A DNA stretch of 64,000 nucleotides from Pyrinomonadaceae bacterium MAG19_C2-C3 (GTDB lineage Bacteria; Acidobacteriota; Blastocatellia; Pyrinomonadales; Pyrinomonadaceae), in NCBI GenBank assembly GCA_024330265.1, contig JANDLT010000013.1, positions 33,937 through 97,936 of the forward strand. The letters are read 5' to 3'. The notes under the pieces were generated by a model, which had not been told where the DNA came from, did not search any database, and was given only the letters and a program-made list of their open reading frames with translations. This document shows positions 24,610 to 33,034 of the stretch, one piece after another. Positions within the stretch are counted from its first letter, which is position 1, and the number at the start of each line of letters is the position of its first letter. The position numbers were made by a program, and so were the translations under genes.

Positions 24610-26988
24610 ATGTCCAAGTACGAAGCGCAGTACGAAGCGCAACACGCGACTCTTGATAGCGCGTTCGCACCCACGCCGTTGTTCACGGCTTCCACTCAAC
24701 CGCCACTGGAAATTTGGGCGGGAGTCGAATGCACGGTCAATCGCGTCAAGGATTATTACCACGACCAACTCGAACTCTCCGGTCACGCCGCTCGCCTCCC
24801 AGACCTCGAAGCCTTCGCCGCGCTCGGCGTTAAAACCGTGCGCTATCCGGTATTGTGGGAGCGAAGCGTCGAACGCGCGGATGATAAAACATGTCGCCCG
24901 GATGCGGTACGGTGGACGAATGAACGTCTCGCGCGCCTTCGTGAGTTAGACATAAATCCGATTGGCGGGCTTGTGCATCACGGCAGCGGAGCGCGCGGTA
25001 CGAATTTAATGGACGAGCGTTTTCCCGAACTGCTCGCCGCTTACGCGCGCCGCGTTGCCGAAAGATACCCTTGGGTTTCGGCTTATACACCCATCAACGA
25101 ACCGCTCACGACCGCGCGCTTTTCCGGTCTTTACGGCTTGTGGTATCCGCACAAACACAACGCGCGTTCGTTCGTGCGCGCGTTGCTCGTGCAGTGTCGC
25201 GCGACGGTGTTGGCGATGCGCGAGATTCGTCAAGTTAATTCAGCCGCGCAGTTGATTCAGACCGAAGACTTGAGCAAGACGTGGAGTACGCCGCCGCTTC
25301 GTTATCAAGCCGAATTTGAAAACGAACGTCGCTGGCTGACCTTCGATTTACTATGTGGCAGAGTCACACGCGCGCACCCGCTCTGGAAGTTTTTGCGCGA
25401 CGTGGGCGGAGCGACCGAAGCCGAACTCTGGTGGTTTGCGGAAAATCCATGCCCGCCCGATGTTTTCGGTTTTAATTATTACTTGGGAAGTGAACGCTTC
25501 CTCGACCATCAATCAGGACGCTACCCCGCGCACGCACGCGGAGGCAACGGGCGTCACGTTTATGCCGACACCGCCGCGACGCGCGTGCGTGCCGAAGGCT
25601 TCGCGGGCGTCGGCGGCTTGCTTAGTGAAGCGTGGCAAAGATACGAACGCCCGCTTGCCTTAACCGAAGTTCACAACGGATGCACGCGCGAGGAACAGTT
25701 GCGCTGGTTCGTCGAAACTCATGGTGAAGTGCAAAAACTCCGCCGCGCACAGGTTGACGTGCGCGCGATAACCGCATGGTCATGGCTCGGTTCGTTCAAC
25801 TGGAACGTGCTTCTAACCCATCAAACAGACCATTACGAACCCGGTGTTTTTGACGTGCGTGCTTCGTGTCCGCGCCCGACGATTGTCGCCCGCGCCGTCG
25901 AACATCTCGCACACGGGCGGGCGTTTAATCATCCGGTCTTGGACGTTAAAGGTTGGTGGCATCGCCCTCTGCGCTTCAAATATAACTTCGCGGTGTCCGA
26001 CACGGGCAAGCGCATCGAAGCACCCGCGAACGCCGATTGGCGCACGACCACGGAGACTTGGAAATCTGCCCGTCCGCTTCTCATCACCGGCGCGAGCGGT
26101 ACATTGGGACGCGCATTCGCCAAGCTGTGCCAACAACGCGGCTTGGCTTATCGCCTCGTGTCGCGCCGTGAAATGGACATCGCCGACCCGCATTCAGTTG
26201 AGCGGATGATTACGGAAACAAAACCTTGGGCAATCATCAACACCGCCGGATTCGTGCGCGTTGACGACGCCGAATTTGAAAGCGACGCTTGCTTTCGTGA
26301 AAACACCGACGGCGCGGCGACGCTTGCCGCGATGTGTCGCGCGCATAACACACGTCTCGTCACCTTCTCATCCGACCTTGTTTTCGACGGCGAACAGACC
26401 GCGCCTTACATTGAGAGCGACACGCCGCGCCCGCTTAACGTTTACGGAGAAAGTAAATTGCTTGCCGAACGTCGCGTGTTGGAGATTCTGCCCTCTGCGC
26501 TGGTGATTCGCACAAGTGCTTTTTTCGGTTTGTGGGACGAACACAATTTCTTAATTCATGCCTTGCGCCACGTCGCCAAAGGGCAGACCTTCGCCGCCCC
26601 CGACGATGTGCGAATCACGCCGACCTTCGTTCCCGACCTCGTTCACGCCACGCTCGATTTATTGATTGACGGCGAACGCGGCATCTGGCATTTGACCAAC
26701 AGCGACGGGGACATGACGTGGGCGGAATTTGCGCGTCGCGCCGTTGAAGCCGCGAACATGGACGCGGCTTTAATTGAACCGCGACCCGTCGCCACCTTCG
26801 ACTTCGCGGCACGCCGACCCGTCAACACCGCGCTTGCGAGTGAGCGCGGCTTTAATCTTTTACCGAAACTCGATGCCTCGATTGCGCGCTTCTTAAACGA
26901 ATGCGAAATCCAGTGGCAACCTGCTTCCGCAACTGAACCCGTCATCGCCCTACCCCGCGCGCTGGCGGCGGCAAACGCTTCGACGTAG
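24610..26988 (+). CDS. Fusion of GH1-like glycosidase and RmlD-like sugar reductase
   Basis: 792 residues from ATG 24610. Residues about 33-440 form a glycoside hydrolase family 1-like barrel with acid/base Glu164 (TPINEPLT) and nucleophile candidate Glu353 (LTEVHNG). Residues about 488-780 form an SDR of the dTDP-4-dehydrorhamnose reductase type: TGASGTLG (493-500), NTAGFVRVDDAE, FSSDLVFDG and YGESK (Tyr612, Lys616). The protein may couple trimming of a glycan with nucleotide-sugar reduction, but whether both domains are active is inference. It ends the polysaccharide and stress run. Confidence 0.88.
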   Translation: MSKYEAQYEAQHATLDSAFAPTPLFTASTQPPLEIWAGVECTVNRVKDYYHDQLELSGHAARLPDLEAFAALGVKTVRYPVLWERSVERADDKTCRPDAVRWTNERLARLRELDINPIGGLVHHGSGARGTNLMDERFPELLAAYARRVAERYPWVSAYTPINEPLTTARFSGLYGLWYPHKHNARSFVRALLVQCRATVLAMREIRQVNSAAQLIQTEDLSKTWSTPPLRYQAEFENERRWLTFDLLCGRVTRAHPLWKFLRDVGGATEAELWWFAENPCPPDVFGFNYYLGSERFLDHQSGRYPAHARGGNGRHVYADTAATRVRAEGFAGVGGLLSEAWQRYERPLALTEVHNGCTREEQLRWFVETHGEVQKLRRAQVDVRAITAWSWLGSFNWNVLLTHQTDHYEPGVFDVRASCPRPTIVARAVEHLAHGRAFNHPVLDVKGWWHRPLRFKYNFAVSDTGKRIEAPANADWRTTTETWKSARPLLITGASGTLGRAFAKLCQQRGLAYRLVSRREMDIADPHSVERMITETKPWAIINTAGFVRVDDAEFESDACFRENTDGAATLAAMCRAHNTRLVTFSSDLVFDGEQTAPYIESDTPRPLNVYGESKLLAERRVLEILPSALVIRTSAFFGLWDEHNFLIHALRHVAKGQTFAAPDDVRITPTFVPDLVHATLDLLIDGERGIWHLTNSDGDMTWAEFARRAVEAANMDAALIEPRPVATFDFAARRPVNTALASERGFNLLPKLDASIARFLNECEIQWQPASATEPVIALPRALAAANAST

Positions 26989-27039
26989 AAAATGAAATTG
27001 TCACCTGACAAGTAATAGCCATGCAAAAGCCCGCGCTGC

Positions 27040-27069
27040 TTGACGCTATCACGAACCGTTTGCTATAAA
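27040..27069 (+). promoter_or_regulatory. Promoter for tRNA-Asn
   Basis: TTGACG (27040-27045), an 18-bp spacer and TATAAA (27064-27069) lie 52 bp upstream of the tRNA. Confidence 0.7.
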
Positions 27070-27121
27070 AACCGTCCGCGTTGATTTGCTTTTAACTTGA
27101 GTCCAAATTAACGCGGTTCAT

Positions 27122-27193
27122 TCCGCAGTAGCTCAATGGCAGAGCACCCGGCTGTTAACCGGGGGGTTGTAAGTTCGAGTCTTACCTGCGGAG
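27122..27193 (+). tRNA. tRNA-Asn (anticodon GTT), likely phage integration site
   Basis: Acceptor TCCGCAG pairs with CTGCGGA. The anticodon stem CCCGG/CCGGG holds loop CTGTTAA (anticodon GTT). The T arm is GTAAG-TTCGAGT-CTTAC, with discriminator G. A tyrosine integrase gene begins 135 bp downstream and reads toward the tRNA, the classic arrangement for integration into a tRNA 3' end. The att core cannot be fixed because the other prophage end is outside the window. Confidence 0.95.
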
Positions 27194-27201
27194 TTCTAAG
27201 T

Positions 27202-27242
27202 AAAAAGCCCTAACCCAATGTTTATATGGGTCAGGGCTTTTT
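27202..27242 (+). terminator. Rho-independent terminator after tRNA-Asn
   Basis: AAAAAGCCCTAACCCA (27202-27217) pairs with TGGGTCAGGGCTTTTT (27227-27242) with one mismatch. It ends tRNA transcription and would also stop integrase transcription from the other side. Confidence 0.85.
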
Positions 27243-27274
27243 CTTTAAGTAAATCGAAAATTTTATTCGTAGCA

Positions 27275-27312
27275 GGATTGCACCAAGTTGCACCGGATTG
27301 CACGATTGGCAC
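27275..27312. repeat. 10-bp-phased TTGCAC repeats beside the integrase
   Basis: TTGCAC occurs at 27278, 27288 and 27298, exactly 10 bp apart, followed by TTGGCAC at 27306. Two of the units are within the larger repeat GGATTGCAC. The position between tRNA-Asn and the integrase 3' end fits arm-type integrase or excisionase binding sites of an attachment site, which is inference. Confidence 0.45.
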
Positions 27313-27327
27313 TAATGGAGTCACAAA

Positions 27328-28500
27328 TTAGTCACTTAAATCCATAGCGCGGTTTATTAAAGATGCTGAAGCCTGCGCCGCTAATAGCCGGCTTGAGTCT
27401 GTCGCGTGGACATAGCGGGATGTTTCAGTTATCGAAGCGTGTCCCGCAAAATCCCGTACAGTCGCGATATCTACGCCTGAATGTAATAAAAATGATAAGC
27501 AGGTGTGCCGAAGGTCATGTGGCGACCATCCGCCTTCAACTTTGCGCCCGTAAGGAATGCCGCATTCGGTTGAAATTGTTTCAAGCGTTTTACGGATATT
27601 ATGATCCCTTATCGCAAAAGCGTGAGTGGCAGAACCTAACCCTTCGGCCTTTCGCTTCATCAATAATTCAACGACTGCGGGTACAAGAATCGTGCGCCAC
27701 TTTTTAGTTTTGTAAGCGTAGAGATCTATCGTACCGGCTTTAATGTGAATGCGATTCCACATGATTCCAGATGTTTGTTGCTTTCTAACAACGGTCGATA
27801 CGATTTCATCAAAGCGCCCCCCCGCGCCTAAAGCTATTAAAAAGAAGTCGAGTACATCACGGTTAGCGGGATTGGCAGCAAGCGCAGTCGTTAAAAGCTT
27901 AATTTCTTCTGGCGTTAAAATACGCATGCGCCCGGCACTCACATCTTTGCCTAGCGGTCGTTTCGGCGAACGATAGCCGGCAAGCGCATCCACGTTTGTA
28001 TCCCGCGCATGATTGATTGCAGCGATAATCGAATTTATACGCCGCGCGATTGACGATTTAGATACGCTGCGTTTCGTTTCGCTAAGCACGTATGCGGTAA
28101 GGTCATCCCGCGTTATCGTGGTTAGCAAACGGTCGCGCCCGGCTTGATCTGCCCAATCACGAATCGGATTCAACTGCGCTTTGTTTCGGTGTAGATAGTC
28201 GGCACCGTAATCGGATTCCCATTGCGCTTCCTTCTGGCGAATATACGCATCCGTAGCTTCTCCAACCGTCGGTGATTTCAAAGGCTTAGATACTTCAATC
28301 CCATGCTTACGCGCCCGCGTGTCAAGCGTTAAACGCGCTACCGCCGCGTCCGCTTCCGCTTTCGTCGCAAAGCCGCTTGCCGCCTTGCGTTTTAATACAC
28401 CGTCACTATCCGCAACCCTTATGCGGTAACACCAGCACTTCCCGAACCGTGCGGTTTCTTCTTGCCAAACGCCATAACGAGTGATTTGCTTTTTAGCCAT
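27328..28500 (-). CDS. int: Tyrosine-recombinase phage integrase
   Basis: A 390-residue protein. An N-terminal arm-binding part (about 1-75) is followed by a core-binding SAM-like helix bundle (about 78-180). The catalytic domain carries Arg229 (GAGGRFDEI), Lys266/267 in the beta hairpin (KTKKWR), His328 and Arg331 (SPHDLRHTCL), His354 (GHASITETSRYV) and nucleophile Tyr363. All catalytic residues are present. It reads toward tRNA-Asn. A small dyad (TCTAGC-N6-GCTAGA, 28510-28527) lies just upstream of the start and may be an operator. Confidence 0.95.
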   Translation of the reverse strand: MAKKQITRYGVWQEETARFGKCWCYRIRVADSDGVLKRKAASGFATKAEADAAVARLTLDTRARKHGIEVSKPLKSPTVGEATDAYIRQKEAQWESDYGADYLHRNKAQLNPIRDWADQAGRDRLLTTITRDDLTAYVLSETKRSVSKSSIARRINSIIAAINHARDTNVDALAGYRSPKRPLGKDVSAGRMRILTPEEIKLLTTALAANPANRDVLDFFLIALGAGGRFDEIVSTVVRKQQTSGIMWNRIHIKAGTIDLYAYKTKKWRTILVPAVVELLMKRKAEGLGSATHAFAIRDHNIRKTLETISTECGIPYGRKVEGGWSPHDLRHTCLSFLLHSGVDIATVRDFAGHASITETSRYVHATDSSRLLAAQASASLINRAMDLSD

Positions 28501-28547
28501 AAAGCTTAGTCTAGCGTGAAAGCTAGAATCTTTTCCAGCGTATATTT

Positions 28548-28580
28548 ACTCTCAAGCGCGTGAGAGTTAATGTCACGCGC
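28548..28580. promoter_or_regulatory. Overlapping dyads between integrase and gene 28583
   Basis: ACTCTCA-N6-TGAGAGT (28548-28567, 20 bp, perfect arms) overlaps a second inverted repeat, GCGCGTGA-N9-TCACGCGC (28556-28580). The pair ends 2 bp before the ATG at 28583. A near copy of the first dyad precedes the next gene at 28928-28947. These are probably repressor operators. Confidence 0.5.
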
Positions 28581-28582
28581 CT

Positions 28583-28906
28583 ATGGCTACAAGCATCAAA
28601 CCCTACCACGATATTCCCAATGATGAGTTACACAAAACGCGCGGTTTAGTAATCGTAGTTCGCGGTACGCCACGCGAAGATCGACCCGAACTTTTGGATT
28701 CTGAACCGATAACGATATGCCGGTACGGATGGCTCGCATTCGTATTACCGGTACTAATTCGTGATGCACTCGACATCCCAGGCGCGCAGTTTCAGTGGTA
28801 TGAATTGAGTACCGCAAGTAACCATGTTTTGGATTCCGTAAAAGCCCGTATGCGGGAATCCGAGGAGATTAATCTTTATCTTTTCCGCTTGGAAAATAAG
28901 TTTTGA
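28583..28906 (+). CDS. Hypothetical phage protein near the integrase
   Basis: 107 residues, soluble, mixed alpha/beta (GLVIVVRGTPREDRPE, GWLAFVLPVLIRDALDIPGA, ESEEINLYLFRLENKF). No known domain is recognised. It lies on the plus strand, opposite to the virion and replication genes, directly behind a dyad that could autoregulate it. Position next to int suggests expression in the lysogen. Confidence 0.6.
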   Translation: MATSIKPYHDIPNDELHKTRGLVIVVRGTPREDRPELLDSEPITICRYGWLAFVLPVLIRDALDIPGAQFQWYELSTASNHVLDSVKARMRESEEINLYLFRLENKF

Positions 28907-28927
28907 TAGATGTGAAAATAGTCCTGG

Positions 28928-28947
28928 ACTCTTACGCTGTTTAGAGT
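28928..28947. promoter_or_regulatory. Second 20-bp dyad of the ACTCT...AGAGT type
   Basis: ACTCTTA-N6-TTAGAGT (6 of 7 arm pairs) has the same length and spacing as the dyad at 28548. It lies 13 bp before the ATG at 28961. Confidence 0.45.
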
Positions 28948-28960
28948 TACATGTGTACCC

Positions 28961-29440
28961 ATGAATACACAATCAAACACTCCAAACCCAATCACGTTTT
29001 TAGGTATCGAAGAAGTACCGCCGGCTAAGAAATTCGTTGTTTACGCGACTACGGAAGCGGTCGATATCGACGGCGTACCGTTAAAGAAAATTCCTTTATG
29101 TTTAGTCGAAGATGTTGATACCAATCTCACCGATGCGCTAATCGCAGGTGGGAACATTTACCATGCCGATGATTGGTTTATTGAATATGAAGATGCGCGT
29201 GGTGTATCCGAGCGAGATCTTGCGATTCTTAAAATCGGAATGCCGGAAGGTAGCGCATGGAACATTTTTATGCCGACACCGCCGCCAGCTACCGAATGGG
29301 CAGAGTTCATTTGTTTGCCGGAAGGCGTCTGCACGGCTTGTGGTGGGCTAGGCTACTTAACTATGGACTGCTGCGCTGGTGGTGAAAAGTACGAACTACA
29401 CGGCGATTGTGATGCGTGCGAGGGCGATGGAACTATATGA
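28961..29440 (+). CDS. Hypothetical protein with C-terminal DnaJ-like zinc-binding motif
   Basis: A 159-residue protein. The N-terminal 110 residues show no known domain. The C-terminus has CTACGGLGY, DCC and CDACEGDG, a pair of CxxCxGxG-like knuckles as in the DnaJ cysteine-rich region. This suggests a small zinc fold for protein or nucleic-acid contact. It shares a putative operator type with gene 28583 and may be co-regulated with it in the lysogen. It converges on the tail gene that ends at 29494. Confidence 0.6.
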   Translation: MNTQSNTPNPITFLGIEEVPPAKKFVVYATTEAVDIDGVPLKKIPLCLVEDVDTNLTDALIAGGNIYHADDWFIEYEDARGVSERDLAILKIGMPEGSAWNIFMPTPPPATEWAEFICLPEGVCTACGGLGYLTMDCCAGGEKYELHGDCDACEGDGTI

Positions 29441-29493
29441 TTTGCGATTCGCATGTCGTAATCTAAAACCCGAACCGATTCACTAATCGGTGA

Positions 29494-31152
29494 TTAGAAC
29501 GGGTAACTGGCACTGTAGTTATCGCGGTTATAGTCGGCGTTAGCCCGCGACTGCGCCGCCACACGCCAGACGTAGAACACTTCGCTACCCTGCTGAATGA
29601 TCGCACACAGTGCGCCGGCAGGTGTTGTCGTCGGCGGGAATATATCCATAACCTTGACGTTAGGATCAAGAGTACCGGTACCGAGATTAGTTCCGGCTAT
29701 ATTACGAATACGCGGGTCAGATCCCATCTGTGCAATGATATTATCGCTGCCGGTTCTTGCGTTTGAATCGAGCGTTGATTCGGCAGTTGCAAGGGGAAGC
29801 GATGTCCCGGCAGCGGGCATTGTTGCGGACGTGAATATACCGAATGCTTCAAAGCCATTATCGATTGATTGATGTCTCGGTTGTGGATTGACTTGCTCAA
29901 CCCACCACTTTTGGTAGCCGGCAGTGCGGCGAGTAACCGGTGTTATCCACTTAGCATGTGGCATCACGATAGTAGCGTTGCTTGAGTTAAACGCCGCTTC
30001 ACGATGTCCCGGCAAATCATACGCACCACTCGTGGCATCCCATACCGAATCCCATCCATAAGAAGTCGGGCGTAAGATAACCGGCACACGACCGGCAAGC
30101 ATCCCGGTACGTAACATAACGGTCGTGCCGATTGTTCCAACCTTCGGTGCCCATATCGGATTGCCGTCACCATCGAAGTGCTCAAACGGTTCGCCACCAT
30201 CACTAAAGAAGTAAGTCTCGTATGAAAAGTTACGTACCCAGTTCCATGTTCGGTACGGTGCGATCACCGACCACTGTGGCTTTAGGAAAACACGGGTTTT
30301 CTTTCTACCGTTTAAGGTAAACTCCGCCGTAGCAGAAGTGAAGCTTGGTTCATTAGTTACCTTAAAAGCATCTGTATCGCTTGTATCAAACGGCTCGTAG
30401 TACATGCGGCTTTCGATAGCTAACTGCCAAACACCGCCGAATTCTTTTAAGGTTAAATAACCACGTCCTGCTTTATTCTTCCAGTGCGGGTTAGTAACCG
30501 ATTCATACCGACCATCGCCAATCTCCTCGACCGTTTTGCGCTCGGGAGCAGCAATTAGTATCCCGGAAAAACCATCGCGTTTTAAGTTAATGTCGGCGAG
30601 TAAAAAGCCTATGAAGTTCGGCGGCTGCCCGCCGTCGCCGTCGTAAGGAAGTTGCAGGCAGTTCGGGAGTTTTGTACCGCCAGTAAGCGTGGTTATATCA
30701 AGCGGGTCAAGTGGGTCAGTAGCAGATGGTTTACGGCTACCTAAAGCCGCGGCGTCGAAGGCTTGCTGGTTAACATCAGGAATTACTGCGTTCCAGCCTT
30801 GAGCACTAAAGTTCGCGGGATGCCCGTAATCGGTTTGATACGCATTGGTGGCTTCAGCGTCGAAATTGATTTCAACGTACTGATTGTTAGCTACCGCATT
30901 CGGTACGGATACCGCGTTTGTAGCCCGAGCATTATCTCGTGGATCGCTGCTCGATGCTAATTCAATCAAGCGTGTACCTAAATCGAAAAGTTCTATCAGT
31001 CCACCGCGTCTCCTTCGCCCATCCATCATCTCATCTTCTTCAACCGGTATAATTCCATTTTCAAGCACGCCTTTTCGCGGCGCCGGCTGCCTGCTACCGC
31101 GCGTAATGCGAATTTCTTTTCGCTCACCAAGCTTGATTGTAAACTTCTTCAT
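29494..31152 (-). CDS. Virion-associated protein downstream of the tail tip
   Basis: A 552-residue protein. After a basic N-terminus and an acidic linker it is rich in aromatic and Gly/Asn residues (e.g. WKNKAGRGYLTLKEFGGVWQ, TRVFLKPQWSVIAPYRTWNW), the look of a beta-structured virion protein. No domain is recognised. Its start overlaps the stop of the tail gene upstream (TAATG), so the two are translationally coupled. It is the last gene of the late tail operon, a usual place for receptor-binding or adsorption proteins. Confidence 0.6.
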   Translation of the reverse strand: MKKFTIKLGERKEIRITRGSRQPAPRKGVLENGIIPVEEDEMMDGRRRRGGLIELFDLGTRLIELASSSDPRDNARATNAVSVPNAVANNQYVEINFDAEATNAYQTDYGHPANFSAQGWNAVIPDVNQQAFDAAALGSRKPSATDPLDPLDITTLTGGTKLPNCLQLPYDGDGGQPPNFIGFLLADINLKRDGFSGILIAAPERKTVEEIGDGRYESVTNPHWKNKAGRGYLTLKEFGGVWQLAIESRMYYEPFDTSDTDAFKVTNEPSFTSATAEFTLNGRKKTRVFLKPQWSVIAPYRTWNWVRNFSYETYFFSDGGEPFEHFDGDGNPIWAPKVGTIGTTVMLRTGMLAGRVPVILRPTSYGWDSVWDATSGAYDLPGHREAAFNSSNATIVMPHAKWITPVTRRTAGYQKWWVEQVNPQPRHQSIDNGFEAFGIFTSATMPAAGTSLPLATAESTLDSNARTGSDNIIAQMGSDPRIRNIAGTNLGTGTLDPNVKVMDIFPPTTTPAGALCAIIQQGSEVFYVWRVAAQSRANADYNRDNYSASYPF

Positions 31153-33017
31153 TAGGTTAACGCTGGCGGCAGCTTAGCGCCTGTAACCGCCATCGTGATG
31201 CGCCCGCCGCGCGATAGGTTCGTGCATGAAATCGTTCGCGCGTGAACGATGAATTCGTTCCGCAAGCCATCGCGATCATCGAGTGCGATGATCGTGCCTT
31301 TGCGTATAGAAGTATCGAAATTCACTAGCGATAGCGCGTATTTGAATTGCGGATCGTTGCGTAAAGCTAATTCCTGCTGCCCCAGTTGTTTTGCAAGCGC
31401 TGCGGGTACTTCGCCGGCGTCGAATGCTTGTACGGGGCGATTCACGCCCGGTAGCCGTAATCGAATCTTGCGTTGAAGCGTTTTACGATTCGATACCCGC
31501 ACGTAGCCCTGCCGCTCAATCCATTTGCTTGAAACTACAACGCCGGCTAGTAGGTTTGTTATGGTTTGGTGTACACCTACCTGCCCGGGACTTCTAATCT
31601 TAAATTCTTCCAAAGTCGCGCGCAGTGGGACTTGCACAATCGCGTTATCCTCATCCGGATCGAGGTAGCCATTCACATGCGCTTTCGGCAACTCGGTTTG
31701 TAACGCTTCGCCAAGATACGTCTGATCGTTTTGCTGCAAGGCTGCGCCTGTCACGCGGGTTGTCATTCGAAGTTGAACAGTTTCATCGGGGTTGATTGGA
31801 TTGAGTCCGTATCGAATTTCACATATTTCAGTTTCCGATTCTTGAAGGGTTAGTACGCCAGCCGTATTAGGTAAAAGCTTTTGTACGACGCGGTAATGCC
31901 CGCTCTTACGCCCCAGGCTATCGTATTGCTCCTCAAGATTGTCAATCTCGATTACAACGTCATTTGCGTTACGGGTTTCGGAAACAACGCCGGTGATACG
32001 CTCTTCGACTAACTCGCCTGTAACGGCGCGTGTGCGCCTTGCGTAAGCGGTACGTGTTTGGGTCGATGTGAAAGTCGCATCTCCCGGCTCACCGTTAGCG
32101 ATTGTTTCGGTATAGTACCCGGTGATGATGATGTCATCCGGCTCATACGCGGGCGTGGTATGGCTAACTGTAAGTTGATTCGTTTTAGTACCATCGTACA
32201 TACGCGATTCGGTCATCGCCGGGTAGCCGTTAACGCCGACCGTGCGCGTTGTGTAGCCCGCCGGCAAGCTTGCACCCGCCCAAACGATCCATAAGTTATC
32301 TTCGGTATCGCAAAAGTATAGTGGGCGGAACATGCCGACTAATGGCGCAATGCCCGCGTGGTAGCCGGCGGTATCGCTAAAATCAACGCGACTGATCGGG
32401 TAATTCGGGATGTTGGTTTTTACACTCGCGAAACCACATCCATCGACATACGCGAGTTCAAGCGCGTCGTATAGTTTAAGATTCGGGTGATTGGTTAGCG
32501 TGGGAAGAATAGGCTGAAACGTTACCGCGTCAACTTCGCTATCGGGAGATGCGACTGCCGGCTCAAGTTCGATTTTAAGCGCATCGTAGTAGGTGGTTGT
32601 TACCGAAGGCGCTCGCTCCCATCGATCCGCAAGCGGGTCAATCGCGTTGAACATAAGCGTATCTGCGGGGCTTTGATTCGCGCGTGCTACGGTTGATTCC
32701 CATCCTCCGAAACTACCGCCACCGACAAGTGTTTCCCATTCCCATGCGCCGTTTCGGTAGTATCCAATTTGAAAAACATACGCTCCTGCGATTGGCAGTT
32801 GCGCAGTACTTGGATTCGCTAAAGTTACCGAAAGCGTTGCGCCAAGCCGTCCGTCAGGCTCGTTATAGTTAAACGCGGCAATGGGCACTGGTGCGCCATT
32901 AACAAGCAAACGTGCGGTAACGTAAAGGTACGGGTCTACTGGTGTACCGCCTAGGAATGGCTCGACGGTTTGTACGCCCAATTCGCCGCCATAGCCGAAA
33001 GGCATAAATATACTCAT
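31152..33017 (-). CDS. Putative tail tip / hub protein
   Basis: A 621-residue, largely beta-structured protein. The N-terminus has PFGYGGELGVQTVEPF and TARLLVNGAPVPIAAFNYNE; the C-terminus has YVRVSNRKTLQRKIRLRLPG and RKGTIIALDDRDGLRNEF. It lies after the tape measure, a small tail protein and the fibre gene, as tail-associated hub proteins of siphophages do. I infer a hub function from size, order and beta content, not from a recognised catalytic motif. Confidence 0.55.
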   Translation of the reverse strand: MSIFMPFGYGGELGVQTVEPFLGGTPVDPYLYVTARLLVNGAPVPIAAFNYNEPDGRLGATLSVTLANPSTAQLPIAGAYVFQIGYYRNGAWEWETLVGGGSFGGWESTVARANQSPADTLMFNAIDPLADRWERAPSVTTTYYDALKIELEPAVASPDSEVDAVTFQPILPTLTNHPNLKLYDALELAYVDGCGFASVKTNIPNYPISRVDFSDTAGYHAGIAPLVGMFRPLYFCDTEDNLWIVWAGASLPAGYTTRTVGVNGYPAMTESRMYDGTKTNQLTVSHTTPAYEPDDIIITGYYTETIANGEPGDATFTSTQTRTAYARRTRAVTGELVEERITGVVSETRNANDVVIEIDNLEEQYDSLGRKSGHYRVVQKLLPNTAGVLTLQESETEICEIRYGLNPINPDETVQLRMTTRVTGAALQQNDQTYLGEALQTELPKAHVNGYLDPDEDNAIVQVPLRATLEEFKIRSPGQVGVHQTITNLLAGVVVSSKWIERQGYVRVSNRKTLQRKIRLRLPGVNRPVQAFDAGEVPAALAKQLGQQELALRNDPQFKYALSLVNFDTSIRKGTIIALDDRDGLRNEFIVHARTISCTNLSRGGRITMAVTGAKLPPALT

Positions 33018-33034
33018 CGGTTTATACCCCTCCT

